Source: Telopea speciosissima (lineage: Eukaryota > Streptophyta > Magnoliopsida > Proteales > Proteaceae). From it: a DNA stretch of 64,000 bases. The position numbers and the translations under genes are program-made. The notes beneath the pieces are model-generated. The model ran no database searches, had not been told where the DNA came from, and saw nothing but the letters and a program-made list of their open reading frames with translations. Positions 54,251 to 64,000 of this stretch are shown piece after piece; the stretch's first letter is position 1; every line of letters begins with the position of its first letter. Location: positions 868,001-932,000 of the forward strand of contig NC_057924.1 in assembly GCF_018873765.1 (NCBI RefSeq). The letters are read 5' to 3'.

Positions 54251-54604
54251 TCAGAATTGACGAATTAAATTGAAATGTTCAAAGGAGAGAAAAAGAAATT
54301 CCCAGAGCGTAACTTCATATCGATTATTAAAAGTAGCCACAGGAGAAGGGAGCGAGGAATACGTTGATATCGAAAGCTCGAACGTATGGCTTAAGAAACA
54401 GACAATGCCGAGCCAGCATTGTTGCGGTCGAGTGCAGCGGCTATAATTGAACAGCAATCGGATGTTCCCACAACGCCTCCATCTCTGTCTGTTAGATTTC
54501 ACTGCGATCATCTCCAAGGCTTCAAATTTCTCAGGATGGATGAAAAGAAGAGTAGGTGAAGGAGTAGCAGAGCGGATACTAGGGAATTTGAGCGGAGTTT
54601 TCAT
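54251..54604 (-). CDS. Hypothetical open frame, 117 residues, unrecognised
   Basis: It opens with an ATG and MKTPLKFPSIRSATPSPTLL and contains a basic, Cys-bearing middle (SNRQRWRRCGNIRLLFN, CTRPQQCWLGIVCF). I recognise no family and see no splice partner or clear promoter. It could be a first exon, part of a noncoding transcript, or chance. It lies 67 bp from the tRNA-Ala gene on the same strand. Confidence 0.15.
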   Translation of the reverse strand: MKTPLKFPSIRSATPSPTLLFIHPEKFEALEMIAVKSNRQRWRRCGNIRLLFNYSRCTRPQQCWLGIVCFLSHTFELSISTYSSLPSPVATFNNRYEVTLWEFLFLSFEHFNLIRQF

Positions 54605-54664
54605 TTTTAATTTTCCAAAATCGATTTCAAAAAAATTCGTTTAACTAAAATTAAACCGACCTAT

Positions 54665-54670
54665 AAAAAA
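54665..54670 (-). terminator. RNA polymerase III terminator of tRNA-Ala
   Basis: Six T residues on the minus strand follow the tRNA 3' end directly. Confidence 0.85.
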
Positions 54671-54743
54671 TGGAGGTGCGGGGAATCGAACCCCGTGCCT
54701 CTCGCATGCGAAGCGAGCGCTCTACCATATGAGCTACACCCCC
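54671..54743 (-). tRNA. tRNA-Ala, anticodon CGC
   Basis: The 73-nt minus-strand sequence folds into a full cloverleaf: acceptor GGGGGTG with CACCTCC (one G-T pair), D arm with box A GTAGCTCATATGGTAGAGCG, anticodon stem CTCGC/GCGAG with loop TTCGCAT (anticodon CGC, reading GCG codons), T arm GGGGTTCGATTCCCC (box B), and discriminator A. There is no intron. The G3-U70 pair is the alanine identity element. Confidence 0.96.
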
Positions 54744-54821
54744 TGACAGTCTCTTACATACGAGATATGTTCCATGATAAAATACTTGTATGAAAAGCCT
54801 TTAATTATAGGAAAATTCTTG

Positions 54822-55200
54822 TTGTAACTAGGGTTGGAAATGGATAATTGAAAATTCGAATTCGATCCGCATCTGTATCCGTTTAGGGGCATCAGTATTC
54901 GATTAGAGATATCCGGACAAAAATCCGAATCCGAATACTTAATTATAAAAATTTAAGTAAATAACGATCTTGAGGGTTTTTGAAGATTCAACAGGTTCTA
55001 GAATATGAGGAAAAGAGAATCATGATATAAAACTATGGATTGAGAGTGAATTGTATCCACTAGGGGGAGGAAGGTTCGGGTTACACAAGGCAGAGGTGTA
55101 AACGAATGATCAAAAATCTGAATTCGATCCACATCCGAATCCGATTACATCCGATCCGTATTTGAGCCGAATCCAATCCGTTTGCAGGCCTAGTTGTAAC
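54822..55200. mobile_element. hAT-like MITE with 8-bp target duplication
   Basis: The direct repeats gttgtaac (54822-54829 and 55193-55200) flank 54830-55192, which starts tagggttggaaatggat and ends atccgtttgcaggccta-like sequence, inverted with a few mismatches. It carries repeated gaattcgatccgcatc words. The 8-bp duplication fits hAT. No transposase is present. Confidence 0.75.
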
Positions 55201-56835
55201 CAACCCGATCCCAACATTTTTTTCCTCTTGCATTATTCTCAATAGTTATTTTAGTTACGAACAAAAAAATAGTTACAAAATAAGTTGGGAAGTGATTTAT
55301 CATTAAGTCATTTAAAAAAAGTTATCATTGTTTATGTGAAATGATAAGATTATCCCTACATTAAATAAATTTTTACGATAAGACAATAGATAAAAAAGTA
55401 AAATCACAATTTTTTAATTCAACTATTTGGTTATAACAAGATGCCCCTTAATTAGATTTCCTTTCCTTTTTTGGAGTATAATTTTCTATTCTCGGGCTTT
55501 TAACAGGGAACCTCATTCCTTGCTCAAGGCTTCTTTAGCTTTGAACTTTCACATTTCTAGTACTGGATTCACTCACCCCCTTTTCTTATGTAACCTTTGC
55601 TTTTCCGGGGTGGATTCGTTCAGATTTCTTTCAATAAACGCTTTTCATTCTTTTTGGAAGGAAAAAAAAAAGTGTTACTGTTCCACCCTATCCTCAATCA
55701 CAGTATACATTTTTCTCTATTAATATTGTACCTACTTGTCAAATTTCAACTGTCTATCATTATTTATACTTAAAACCATGATCGGGTCATTAGTGACAGC
55801 TGAAATCAAATCAAGGGGTTTTCATGTTCTCCAAATTTGGAAAAGAAAAAAAACCAAATAACCCTAATTTTTTTTTTGGGGGGGGGGGGGGGGTGGGGTA
55901 CGTTTTCTATCTGAGAGCACATATGGATGCAAGCTGCACCCAAACACATGGGGAGAGATTTTGGGCATTAGGAGGAATAGGTCGATTATTTCACCCCATC
56001 CCATGTGTCTGGGTGCACCCTCCGCCACCAGTGTAGAAAATGTTATCCTTTTTTCTCCAACTCATCTTCTCCCCCCCCACCCTTTCAGTTTTAACCGACA
56101 AACTATGTATATCTTACTCTGAACCAAATAATAAAAAAGAAAAAAGAAAAAAGCAAAAGAATAACTAAAATATGAAATGAAAACCTACAAAATAATTAAA
56201 ATGGAACCTCTCTCTCTCTCTCTCTTTCAAACAAAAAGAAATGGACAAAGTCGATTAAGGAGTAATATGAAAGAGTCTTGGGGTTGGTTTCGGTGGTGTT
56301 TTAGATATGGGGATGCAAAGGTCATCCGTGAAATTGATTGAGCCAATGTACTTGGAACTATCGCGTTTGAATGGGTGGTTGCAAGAAGGATTGTCAGGAG
56401 TGGGGGACGGAAAGATCGAGGTGATGCCAAAGGTTAAAGGTCCTAACCTAAAATAATAATAATAAATAAATAAAGGAGAAAATAATAAAGCTTTTGTGTT
56501 TTGTTGAGTGATTGTTTGAGTAAGTGTTGAATGAGCCCCTTGAAATGTAGATGCAAATAAACAAATATTAGTTTTAAGTTTCGGATAGAAGGATTGCACC
56601 CGCACAGGCATGCCTTGAATCAATTTAGCTAATATACAGTTTTCGCTCCTAAAGTTAGTTGAGTGCTAACCTTGTTTGATCTCTTTCTCCTCCTTGATAT
56701 CTAGAAAACCTAAATAAAGTTAACGAGTATAATGACCGTATTGCTGATGGAGAGAAGATATGATTAGATTTGTAGGAAATTTTCAAACAAACAATTTCAA
56801 TGAAATCTTTCAATTTCTTATTTTACTGCATTCAA

Positions 56836-56935
56836 CTCTATGTATTCCTTTATCCGTAGAGTATATTGAATGTACATAAATGACTCTCTATGTATTCCTT
56901 TATACGTAAAGTATATTGAATGTACATAAATGACT
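56836..56935. repeat. 50-bp tandem duplication
   Basis: Two copies of ctctatgtattcctttat, then gtatattgaatgtacataaa, then tga stand head to tail (56836-56885 and 56886-56935) with about two differences. Confidence 0.9.
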
Positions 56936-57229
56936 GTAACATATTTCTTGTAATATACTATCTTATCTATCAAAATTTGGTTTTTTTATTAATTCTAAAC
57001 CACAGATTTAGTTCACGGTATCGGTCACCTCCAATACCATTACCGATATATACGCCATGTCAGCCCTAGTTAATGAGGTGTATGGTCAGTTGCTCATATT
57101 ACAAACTCCTCACAATCAATCCATATGTCTAGTTTTGTCGACGCATAAGGATTTGACCTTCTGCATGTAGTCCCATGAGCAGTCCCTTGATCTTCGATCT
57201 GTTTTTTCTTGTGCACTCCATGCATAGTC

Positions 57230-57330
57230 AATCCATATAAGCAACAATAATTTCTTTATTGAAAGAGATAACCGAACCCCAACCAGCTTTGTTTGTCTCT
57301 TTTAACAAACTTCCGTCACAAATAATTAAC
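57230..57330 (-). mobile_element. Possible LINE RNase H fragment
   Basis: The minus strand encodes IICDGSLLKETNKAGWGS, like the start of the RNase H domain in plant LINE-type elements (CDGS then AGWG). The rest is not recognisable, so this is only a scrap. Confidence 0.35.
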
Positions 57331-58319
57331 GAATGATGAAGGTGTGGAAGCTCAAGATAACGCTCCATAGGTGTACCATATATATTTTTTGATAATGATA
57401 GGTGTACCATATCCAGATAGTGCATTAGAGCTATTGTGAGGTAATGGAGATTGAGGGGTGAGGAGTCAACATAGCAGCAAAAAGATTTTGTTTGATACGA
57501 ATACTTAATCCTCCTCATATGTTCGTTGACAACTTAAGTGTTTGACCATGGTTTACCAAAAAAATGTTGACCATATTTCAAAGGAGATTTCCTTGTTCGT
57601 TTGAAACGGCATTCAGGCAGAGTAGAGAACCCTCCTCTCCCTTTATTGGAAAAATATTTTTACAACGTCAGCTCAAAAATGAAATTACACAACCCTTCAC
57701 ATATCACTGTTTATGTCAAGGGTGATATGCTATAAATGCCCTTCCCCCTATTGTTATATTTCAAAGGCTCAATCCAAAAGAACCAAAACTGCACTTGAAC
57801 ATAACAAGATTTGCACAACGCCAGTTAACTACAAAATCTGTTCATGTGAGGAGGTGATATATCATAAATTTCCTTTCCTCTATAGGGGATTTTCTCATTC
57901 GCTCAAAACTGCACTTGGATCTCTCCCATGTTTTATATATGATGATAGTGTATGAAAATCTGTCACTTTCATTTTAATAATTGTTCGGATGAAGGGAAAA
58001 ATGAGAATAATGTTTAGTCATTTAGAAGGTAAAACTTGAAGGGATGGACAACCCTCCTCCATATATGACTGGATATACCCGGAATGCCTTCTAGAAGCAA
58101 ATACCCCACGTGGCCATCTTTACCCATGAGAAAAAAATCTTCGGAAATCCATGTTCTCAGGTTGCCAAAATTGGTCCCGTGCGTGACAATGGAGAGAGCC
58201 CAAACCCTTGAGAGTTCTTAGTATTAGGTGTACTTATGGTCTCCCTCCCATGGAGGAAAAAGAGAGCAGCATGGTTTCTAGAAGGTCTCTCACTTGCGAA
58301 TGTCACAACTATCATAAGG

Positions 58320-59158
58320 GTAAGGGGTGTCAATCCATCGGTTCAGTCCGGTTTTAATTGGTTAAATTGGTTTCAATCTAGTATTAGACCAAACGAAAAC
58401 CAAAACGTTAATATAAAGTTGGACTTGGTTTCATTTCATGCTGATTTTTTTGGTTCGATTATTTATCGGTTTGACTTAACAGGCTCTTAACAGTCCATCA
58501 TTGGGTTATTATCGGTTCAGTTTCATGATAACTAGGGGTGCAAGTTTGGTCCTGTCAACCCAAACCCGCCCTGAGCCTGAACAGAGTTTGGACTGAGATA
58601 TTTGGCCCTGAGGGTGGGTCAGGGCTAGAAATTTCTGACCCTGAGTCAATATTGGATCAGCCTGGCCTGACCCGGCCTGGCCCAACCCTGTTTTAAGTTA
58701 TACTATATAATATATATTGATATAATATATATATTATAAACTTTAAATGTCACCCACATTTTGTTATATAATATATCATATATGAAGATAATAAGTGATA
58801 TAATACATTTATTATATTGTTATTTTACATAAAATTGATAATTTTCTCTTTAGCCTATTCCAGTCCATGCATTTCCTTCCCCCTCCCCACGATCAGGGCC
58901 AATCAGGATCAACTCGGCCCAACCCTGAGGGCGGGTCAGGGCTGGATTTTTTAGGCCCTAAGTCAGGGTCGGGTCGGGCCTGGGTAAGGGGACTCAGGGT
59001 TGAGTTAGGGTTCTATAAAACCCGGCCCAACCCGACCCTATTGCAGACCTAATGATAGCCACATCGAAACCAAATCGATAAGAATTCAATGTGAAATGTT
59101 TTTTCCGGTTGATTTTTTATTAGGCCGACTGATTTGGGCCGGAAATTGACACCTCTAG
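58320..59158. mobile_element. Older repeat with inverted ends, split by a younger MITE
   Basis: The left end aaggggtgtcaatccatcgg and the right end ccggaaattgacacctct are inverted partners. The inside is rich in cggttcag/aaccgaa-type words. It is interrupted by the element at 58533-59051. No clear target duplication of its own was found. Confidence 0.55.
58525..59059. mobile_element. hAT-like MITE nested in another repeat
   Basis: The element 58533-59051 starts taggggtgcaag and ends ttgcagaccta (inverted with mismatches). It is flanked by atgataac (58525-58532) and atgatagc (59052-59059), 7 of 8 bases equal. The inside is rich in cctgacccggcc and gggtcagggc words with an AT-rich core. Confidence 0.65.
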
Positions 59159-60203
59159 ACTACACATGGGAATAAAAAAGGATAAATAAGAGAAGACAAG
59201 AGAAGAATCCCATTCCGGTTAGCTATGCTCGCGGCTGAAGTCACCCCAACTTACCTGAGAAGGTTGGATGGCTCATGTCACATTTGCACGTTCCTGGGGT
59301 CCTGGTTACGTAGACTCATACTACTCTCGTGGTTGATTAGTTAGTTTCTAGAAGCTTTGGCAGTGCCACCATCCACCCACCTAGGCACCACCTACCTTTC
59401 ATTCCTCATGAAACTATGGCTGTCAAACCTCTTTGTTGGTAGTACTGAAATTCTACTGTGATTAGATTGGACCACTTAAACCAATTCTTTTCTTAGGTTA
59501 AAAAACACAAAGAAAATCATGGGTAGTGCATGGAAGAGCTTCTAGAATCTTTATCCATATTTGCAAAATGAAAGTACTGTTGTTTGACCACATAATTTTG
59601 GCCTCAAATGGTATTTAGATCCTTAAACCCTAGCACGGGAGTGTCAATGTCCAAACCGAATCAGTGACAATTGTCCGATAAGAGCTCCATTGGGGTAGGT
59701 AGTTATTTTTTTTACAGGTTTTCATTCTACTTCAATTATTTTCTTAAGTAATCTTTTTCGTGATTCAAACATGAGAATCTCATGTTTCTGATACCAATCA
59801 AGTTTTTTAACTCATCACATATTAGATTAATCTAATCTAACGCCTATATACTAGATTCGAGACCCATTCTGCACATAATATTTTTTTTTGGTATATAGAA
59901 AAAAAAAAAAATGATATTCTGATTTGGAATCAGGCCAATACAAAGCCACGTCAGCAATAGCTTTACTGACTGTACGTCTCAGTTGGCAAAAATGAAAACT
60001 CAGAGACGCGGTTTTGCTTTGCCCAACCAGTGTGCTGAACGAGTAGGCGGGCGCCCATAGGCTACAGCACTCTGCCCACGCTTTTTCTGGGGCGCCCACT
60101 GGTCTGTCTCTCTGTCTCTCTCTAATCTCCGTACTCCATTTCTTCGTAGGAAGAATTAAAAAATATAAAGATTCCCTGAGAAGAGGAGGGCCGTACCTAC
60201 CCT

Positions 60204-60210
60204 TATAAAA
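60204..60210 (+). promoter_or_regulatory. TATA box of the J-protein gene
   Basis: TATAAAA lies 146 bp before the ATG at 60356, in a CT-rich leader context. This is a normal distance for a plant core promoter with a leader of about 115 nt. Confidence 0.65.
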
Positions 60211-60355
60211 TCAAATCAAAGACCCCTCTTTTCTCTCCATCCATCCAGTTCACAATTCTCTTCTCAGTTCTCTACAAAATAGAAAAAAAGAATTCCCCAA
60301 TCGCTACTTCTCAATTGAATTCAAATCAAATCGAATCGATTCCAGGGATAGTTCA

Positions 60356-60880
60356 ATGTTCGCAAGCTCCGCAATCGGAACTGCTACCGCAACTCCATTC
60401 CTGTCTGGAAAACGTTTGTCATCTACAGGAACCACCGGATCTTCTTCGATTGGTAGGATGTCTTTCACCGGCGCTAGCAATCCCAGCCCGTCTTGGATTA
60501 CCATAGAAGCCTTCGCCGAATCCAACACCAGCACCAGATCAAACAGATCAAGAAGAAGAATAGAGGAGATGAAACCACCATCGGCGGCGAACCTTTATGA
60601 GGTCCTGCGTGTCAAGGAAACAGCTTCCCAGGTTGAGATCAAAACCGCTTACCGTAGCCTCGCTAAGCTTTATCATCCAGACGCGGCGTCGTCGGACTCT
60701 GATGCTCGTGATTTCATAGAGATCCACAACGCCTATTCTACTTTGTCTGATCCTACGGCCAGGGCTCGTTACGATCTATCTATCGCCGTCAGAAGGCGGC
60801 GTTTCAGCTCCTCTTCCTCCGCCTCTCCTGGTTTCGTCGTCGATCGGACTAGAAGGTGGGAAACCGATCAGTGCTGGTAA
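60356..60880 (+). CDS. J11: Chloroplast DnaJ11-type J-domain protein
   Basis: A small Hsp70 co-chaperone of the plastid stroma: J proteins stimulate Hsp70 ATP hydrolysis and deliver clients. The single exon encodes 174 residues. Residues 1 to about 60 are Ser/Thr-rich and low in acidic residues, like a transit peptide. The J domain spans about 79-140: NLYEVLRVKETAS, then IKTAYRSLAKLYHPDAAS with the essential HPD at 107-109, then FIEIHNAYSTLSDPTARARYD. The C terminus is a short basic and Ser-rich tail ending RRWETDQCW, seen in AtJ11-like proteins. There is no Gly/Phe or zinc-finger region, so it is type III (DNAJC). The gene is intronless, with a TATA box upstream. Starts after 60356 would lose the transit peptide. 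Confidence 0.92.
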   Translation: MFASSAIGTATATPFLSGKRLSSTGTTGSSSIGRMSFTGASNPSPSWITIEAFAESNTSTRSNRSRRRIEEMKPPSAANLYEVLRVKETASQVEIKTAYRSLAKLYHPDAASSDSDARDFIEIHNAYSTLSDPTARARYDLSIAVRRRRFSSSSSASPGFVVDRTRRWETDQCW

Positions 60881-61256
60881 TGGTTGGTGATCCATGACCT
60901 GAAACCGACCAGGGGAATCTACGGCTGACGATGCCTTCCTGCCACTTGTACAAATATCGGATGACGTGGCACACGATCATCTCTACGGACTCTACCCTTC
61001 CATTTTTCATTCTCTAGCCCTGGGCCTGGGGATGTAATATTGAATTTGTTTTTCTATATTCACCTGTCGCTTCATCTGGTTTTTCAGTTTTCATTTTCTT
61101 TGTGGAGCTTTTAACACTTTCATTTATCCCAAAAATTGAAACACCGTTCTCTCTATCGCTGTCTCTTTTCCCTTCCCTGTAGATCCACTGTTTCAAAATT
61201 TGGAATTGGATAGATTGAAAGACCGTGATTGATCCTATTTCCAGCCATTCCAGAGC

Positions 61257-61917
61257 AGTAGGATTAGGGGTGTCTATGGGTCGGTTCGGTCGGTTCGGTC
61301 TGGTTTTGGTTCGGGTTTTTCGATTTTGATGTGGTTTTTAGAGAAACCGAGACCAATCCAATAAGAACTTTTTGGTTTCGGCTCGGTTTCGGTTTCGGTG
61401 CGATTTGGTTTCATGTCGGTTTCGATTTATGATAACGGGTTGATATCGATTTGGATTCGGTTCGATCCCGGGTTTTTTTAAATAAGTTGGATTCGATTTG
61501 TGCCTATTATCTTCTCTTTCTCTTTTCAACTATATAAAATATTTCATTAGTCCCACACTTAAGAAGGAGGTCAATGGAACAAGCATTGTTACAAATCAAT
61601 TTCCCTATTTTCATAACCTCATACTCATTAATTTGTAATAATTTATCTTACAACCATAAATTTGCTCACTAATATTGAAATCAATTCAATGATTCATAAC
61701 CTTATACTAATTATATTCTTATTGATTTAATTTGGTTCGGTTTTCGGTTTGTTGTCGGTCGGTCGGGTGCAGTCTGGTTTTCAATCGGCCCCATCATACC
61801 CCAGTCCAAAACCAATCGAATAAGGATCGGTTCAGTTCGGTTCGATCTCGGGTATTTTCGATCGATTTTGGTCGGTCTTAACAGTTCAGGCTAGATTTTG
61901 ACACCCTTAAGTAGGAC
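61257..61917. mobile_element. hAT-like MITE with 8-bp target duplication
   Basis: The element 61265-61909 starts taggggtgtctatggg and ends ttttgacaccctta, inverted over the last ten bases. It is flanked by agtaggat (61257-61264) and agtaggac (61910-61917), 7 of 8 equal. The subterminal regions repeat cggttcggt words in both orientations, which may be transposase-binding repeats. No coding content. Confidence 0.75.
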
Positions 61918-62699
61918 TGAATCCAGGTTTAAAATCCTTGGGTAGGCTAATTATCACCTACAATCGCGGGCACCTCCAATTCCTCTAATAGGGGGGAGTG
62001 GATTCCACCTTGGGCAATGTTTTCGGGCAGGGGGTAGGGTGGTCATTTTTGCCCCCCCCCCCCCACCATGTGACGAATTAGAGAAATTGGAGGGGGCAAC
62101 GAATTGGAGGGGATAACGATTCCCTCAAGGTCTCTTATCATTTGTCTAAGTTTAAGTCCCAATTTTGATCGAAAGAAAAAATTTTAATCGCAATGTACTT
62201 GTGTAAAGTGGCAAAACGAAATAGGATTGAGTTTCCCTCCACACAAGAGAAACAGGAAAGGATATTAGAAGGGTATTTTGGAACATAAAAAAACCTTAGG
62301 AGGGGCAAAAACCCTAGGAGGGGTTTGTGAAACCTCCGATGGTGGGTGAACTATCTTTTAGTCTAACAAATATTGAAAAACCTATATCCAACCAAAAGGA
62401 GCGCACACCCGTGTCTAAGTGTAGGGACATGCCACAATGTGGAACCGGGTGGTGTTCCTTTTACCAGGTTAAGTGAAGATGGAATAGGGTTTGTGATTAC
62501 TTATAAATGTCTCAAGTTAAGAATTGGGAATTTAGGAAAAGAGAGGTTTGCATTCCAAATTAATGTCGTGAAGTTGGGTTGTTGTTTATAACTTTTAAGA
62601 AGGGGTTACATTCTTGAAATTGAGACTCACGAAAGAGCCTGCACTCTTCTGCCAAGGCATCAACCAACTAAAAAAACAGTTGCCTGGACAAGCGAAAGA

Positions 62700-62840
62700 C
62701 TTTGTTTACTCTCTTCAGCACAGCCAATGTGGCTCTGTACACAGTTTTACCCCTGGCTTTTGTAGAGAGGTTGTTTTCAGACTTGAACCCAAGACCTCTT
62801 GATCACAATAGAACAACCTTAACCATTGCACAAGGCCTGT
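62700..62840 (-). repeat. Au-type SINE, minus orientation
   Basis: On the minus strand: gtgcaatggttaaggttg (box A), gggttcaagtctgaaaac (box B), then aacctctctacaaaagcca, ggggtaaaactgtgtac. The distal half is diverged. Confidence 0.65.
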
Positions 62841-64000
62841 ACTCATTGTTATGAATATGGGAAAAGCATTGAAATAGTGAAAACCTCCAAATCTGATAAT
62901 TGTTAAAAAAAAATTAAAAAAATAGTGAAAGTTCATATCCTTGATACATAAATGATCCAGACAAATTTTGAGCAATTGGCTTCGCACTCCTTTTTGCTTT
63001 TCTTTGAAAGAGAAAGGGGTGGGTGTGGGGAGTAGGACAAAAGGATTTGTGACTACTTGTTAGACCAACTCTCATCCCCTCTTCAAAATTAATAAAGAAG
63101 TAACAAATTAAAATTAAATAATAAAAGATATGGTTGCATTGCCCATCGATGAGCCTGATACTCAAGAATTTTTTATAAAAAAAAATTAATTTTAAGAAGA
63201 ATATGAATAAAAATAATGAGATGTGGGCATGTCGCATACCATTGGCAATGAGCTATTAAGGTAGTCCAACAGAAATTAACAGCAATACAAAAGGCCCACA
63301 TTTTTTTTTTCAAAAAACGAAAAGGAAAAAGTTTTCTGAGCCATTGGGGGAGGATACGTTAGTACTCTCTCTCTCTCTCTCTAATGAAATAATCTTGTTG
63401 TTCTATTTTCGAAACCATGTCGTCCTACCTTACTGGTGTGCTCCTCTATGCCATTTGCCTAGAGAACCGCAAGGTCATATGTTGTTCCTTTTAGTATACT
63501 TCTAGAGAGTCTAATGTACTAACTAACTCTTTAGCCCTGAAGATCCTATATATACAGTGTACGATAGTCTGGTCGAATTCCACTCCGTGATTAGTGGATC
63601 TTTGTAATCCATTAGTTGTGCGTCAGTAGCTTTTAAATCAATAGATTCTCATTTACCGGGAAAAAAAAAAATCTTGATCCTTCTTTCGATCCGTTCCATT
63701 TTTCGCAAATCCAAAGATCTCATGTATCTTGGAATTACGACTTACCTGATTGATGATAAATTGGATGAGGTTGAAATTTTGTAAACAAACAAATCCTAAG
63801 ATCCTTTGCTCACACGGGAATTTTTAGCTCAAGCAGAATCAATCAAATGGGCAATAGATAACGTTTTAGATATCTAGTGAGAAAATGAAATTTATTAAAA
63901 AAATATAAATATGCGAAGATACTATAAGGAAGTAGGTATTCATGAAAACAGATAAGATTATATTTCAATATTAAATTTGCAATGTGATCTATCCAAATCA

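Larger units (their letters stand above)
49705..54664. other. Intergenic stretch upstream of UGE
   Basis: It holds the UGE leader and promoter (49705-50150), a fold-back MITE (50526-50665), AT-rich repeats, an open but unrecognised stretch at 53060-53420, and a minus-strand open frame (54251-54604). No gene is firmly supported across these 5 kb. Confidence 0.4.
54744..60203. other. Repeat-rich intergenic stretch
   Basis: It holds hAT-like MITEs (54830-55192, 58533-59051), a host repeat interrupted by the second one (58320-59158), a 50-bp tandem duplication (56836-56935), G and C tracts (55869-55896), TC repeats (56210-56226) and a faint RNase H-like LINE scrap (57230-57330, minus). No host gene is supported. 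Confidence 0.5.
60881..64000. other. Repeat-rich stretch to the right edge
   Basis: It holds the J-protein 3' UTR, a hAT-like MITE (61265-61909), C/G tracts (62056-62066), an Au SINE (about 62700-62840, minus), a CT repeat (63366-63382) and unclassified AT-rich DNA. No further gene is supported. Confidence 0.5.

Noticed and set aside
56255-56623. Minus-strand 122-residue open frame
   Set aside because: No family recognised, biased composition, no splice or promoter support.

Overview
This is nuclear DNA from a flowering plant. The coding parts are split by many GT-AG introns and the encoded proteins are plant-specific (starch synthesis, chloroplast NDH, pectin synthesis, oleosin). The spaces between genes hold Au-type SINEs, LINE remnants, MITEs and one long Ty3/gypsy element of the Tat kind. 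Nothing in it looks like a grass, but I cannot name the species.

Layout, left to right. (1) 1-1682 (+): last exons of the small subunit of ADP-glucose pyrophosphorylase. (2) 3482-4931 (+): a 201-residue chloroplast protein that I read as NDH subunit NdhV, with a probable one-base shift in its last codons. (3) 5927-10867 (-): a PHD-finger plus Myb (TRF-like) nuclear protein in six exons. It carries a 108-bp coding repeat, one copy of which seems to have become a 78-nt intron. (4) 13225-17316 (-): a complete nine-exon GAUT4-like galacturonosyltransferase of 655 residues. (5) 18.5-19.7 kb: 3' end of a LINE. (6) 21153-21599 (-): a short oleosin behind an ABRE/G-box. (7) 20.4-22.3 kb: two hairpin elements and a 147-bp tandem duplication. 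(8) 23454-35152 (-): an 11.7-kb Tat-lineage Ty3/gypsy retrotransposon with both LTRs and a perfect 5-bp target duplication (TAATT). It is broken, and it carries an antisense ORF region and a 33-bp minisatellite. (9) 36141-41840 (+): SmD1, four exons, with a 5.1-kb intron that collected a Mutator-like MITE and two SINEs. (10) 43655-49704 (-): a complete nine-exon UDP-glucose 4-epimerase of 348 residues. (11) 54671-54743 (-): tRNA-Ala(CGC) with a Pol III terminator. (12) 54.8-62 kb: mostly small DNA transposons, including hAT-like MITEs with 8-bp target duplications, and at 60356-60880 (+) an intronless chloroplast DnaJ11-type J protein.

The genes are independent plant transcription units, not an operon. 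By theme, two act in nucleotide-sugar and wall or starch metabolism (AGPase, UGE, with GAUT4 as a user of UDP-galacturonate), two in the plastid (NdhV, J protein), one in splicing (SmD1), one in lipid bodies (oleosin) and one probably in chromatin or telomere-type DNA binding. I saw no clearly new multi-gene system. The most unusual signals are the intron-like copy of a coding repeat in the PHD-Myb gene, the off-frame C terminus of NdhV, the oleosin that lacks the last proline of its knot, the CT microsatellite abutting a splice donor in UGE, and several transposons whose ends and target duplications can be read directly.
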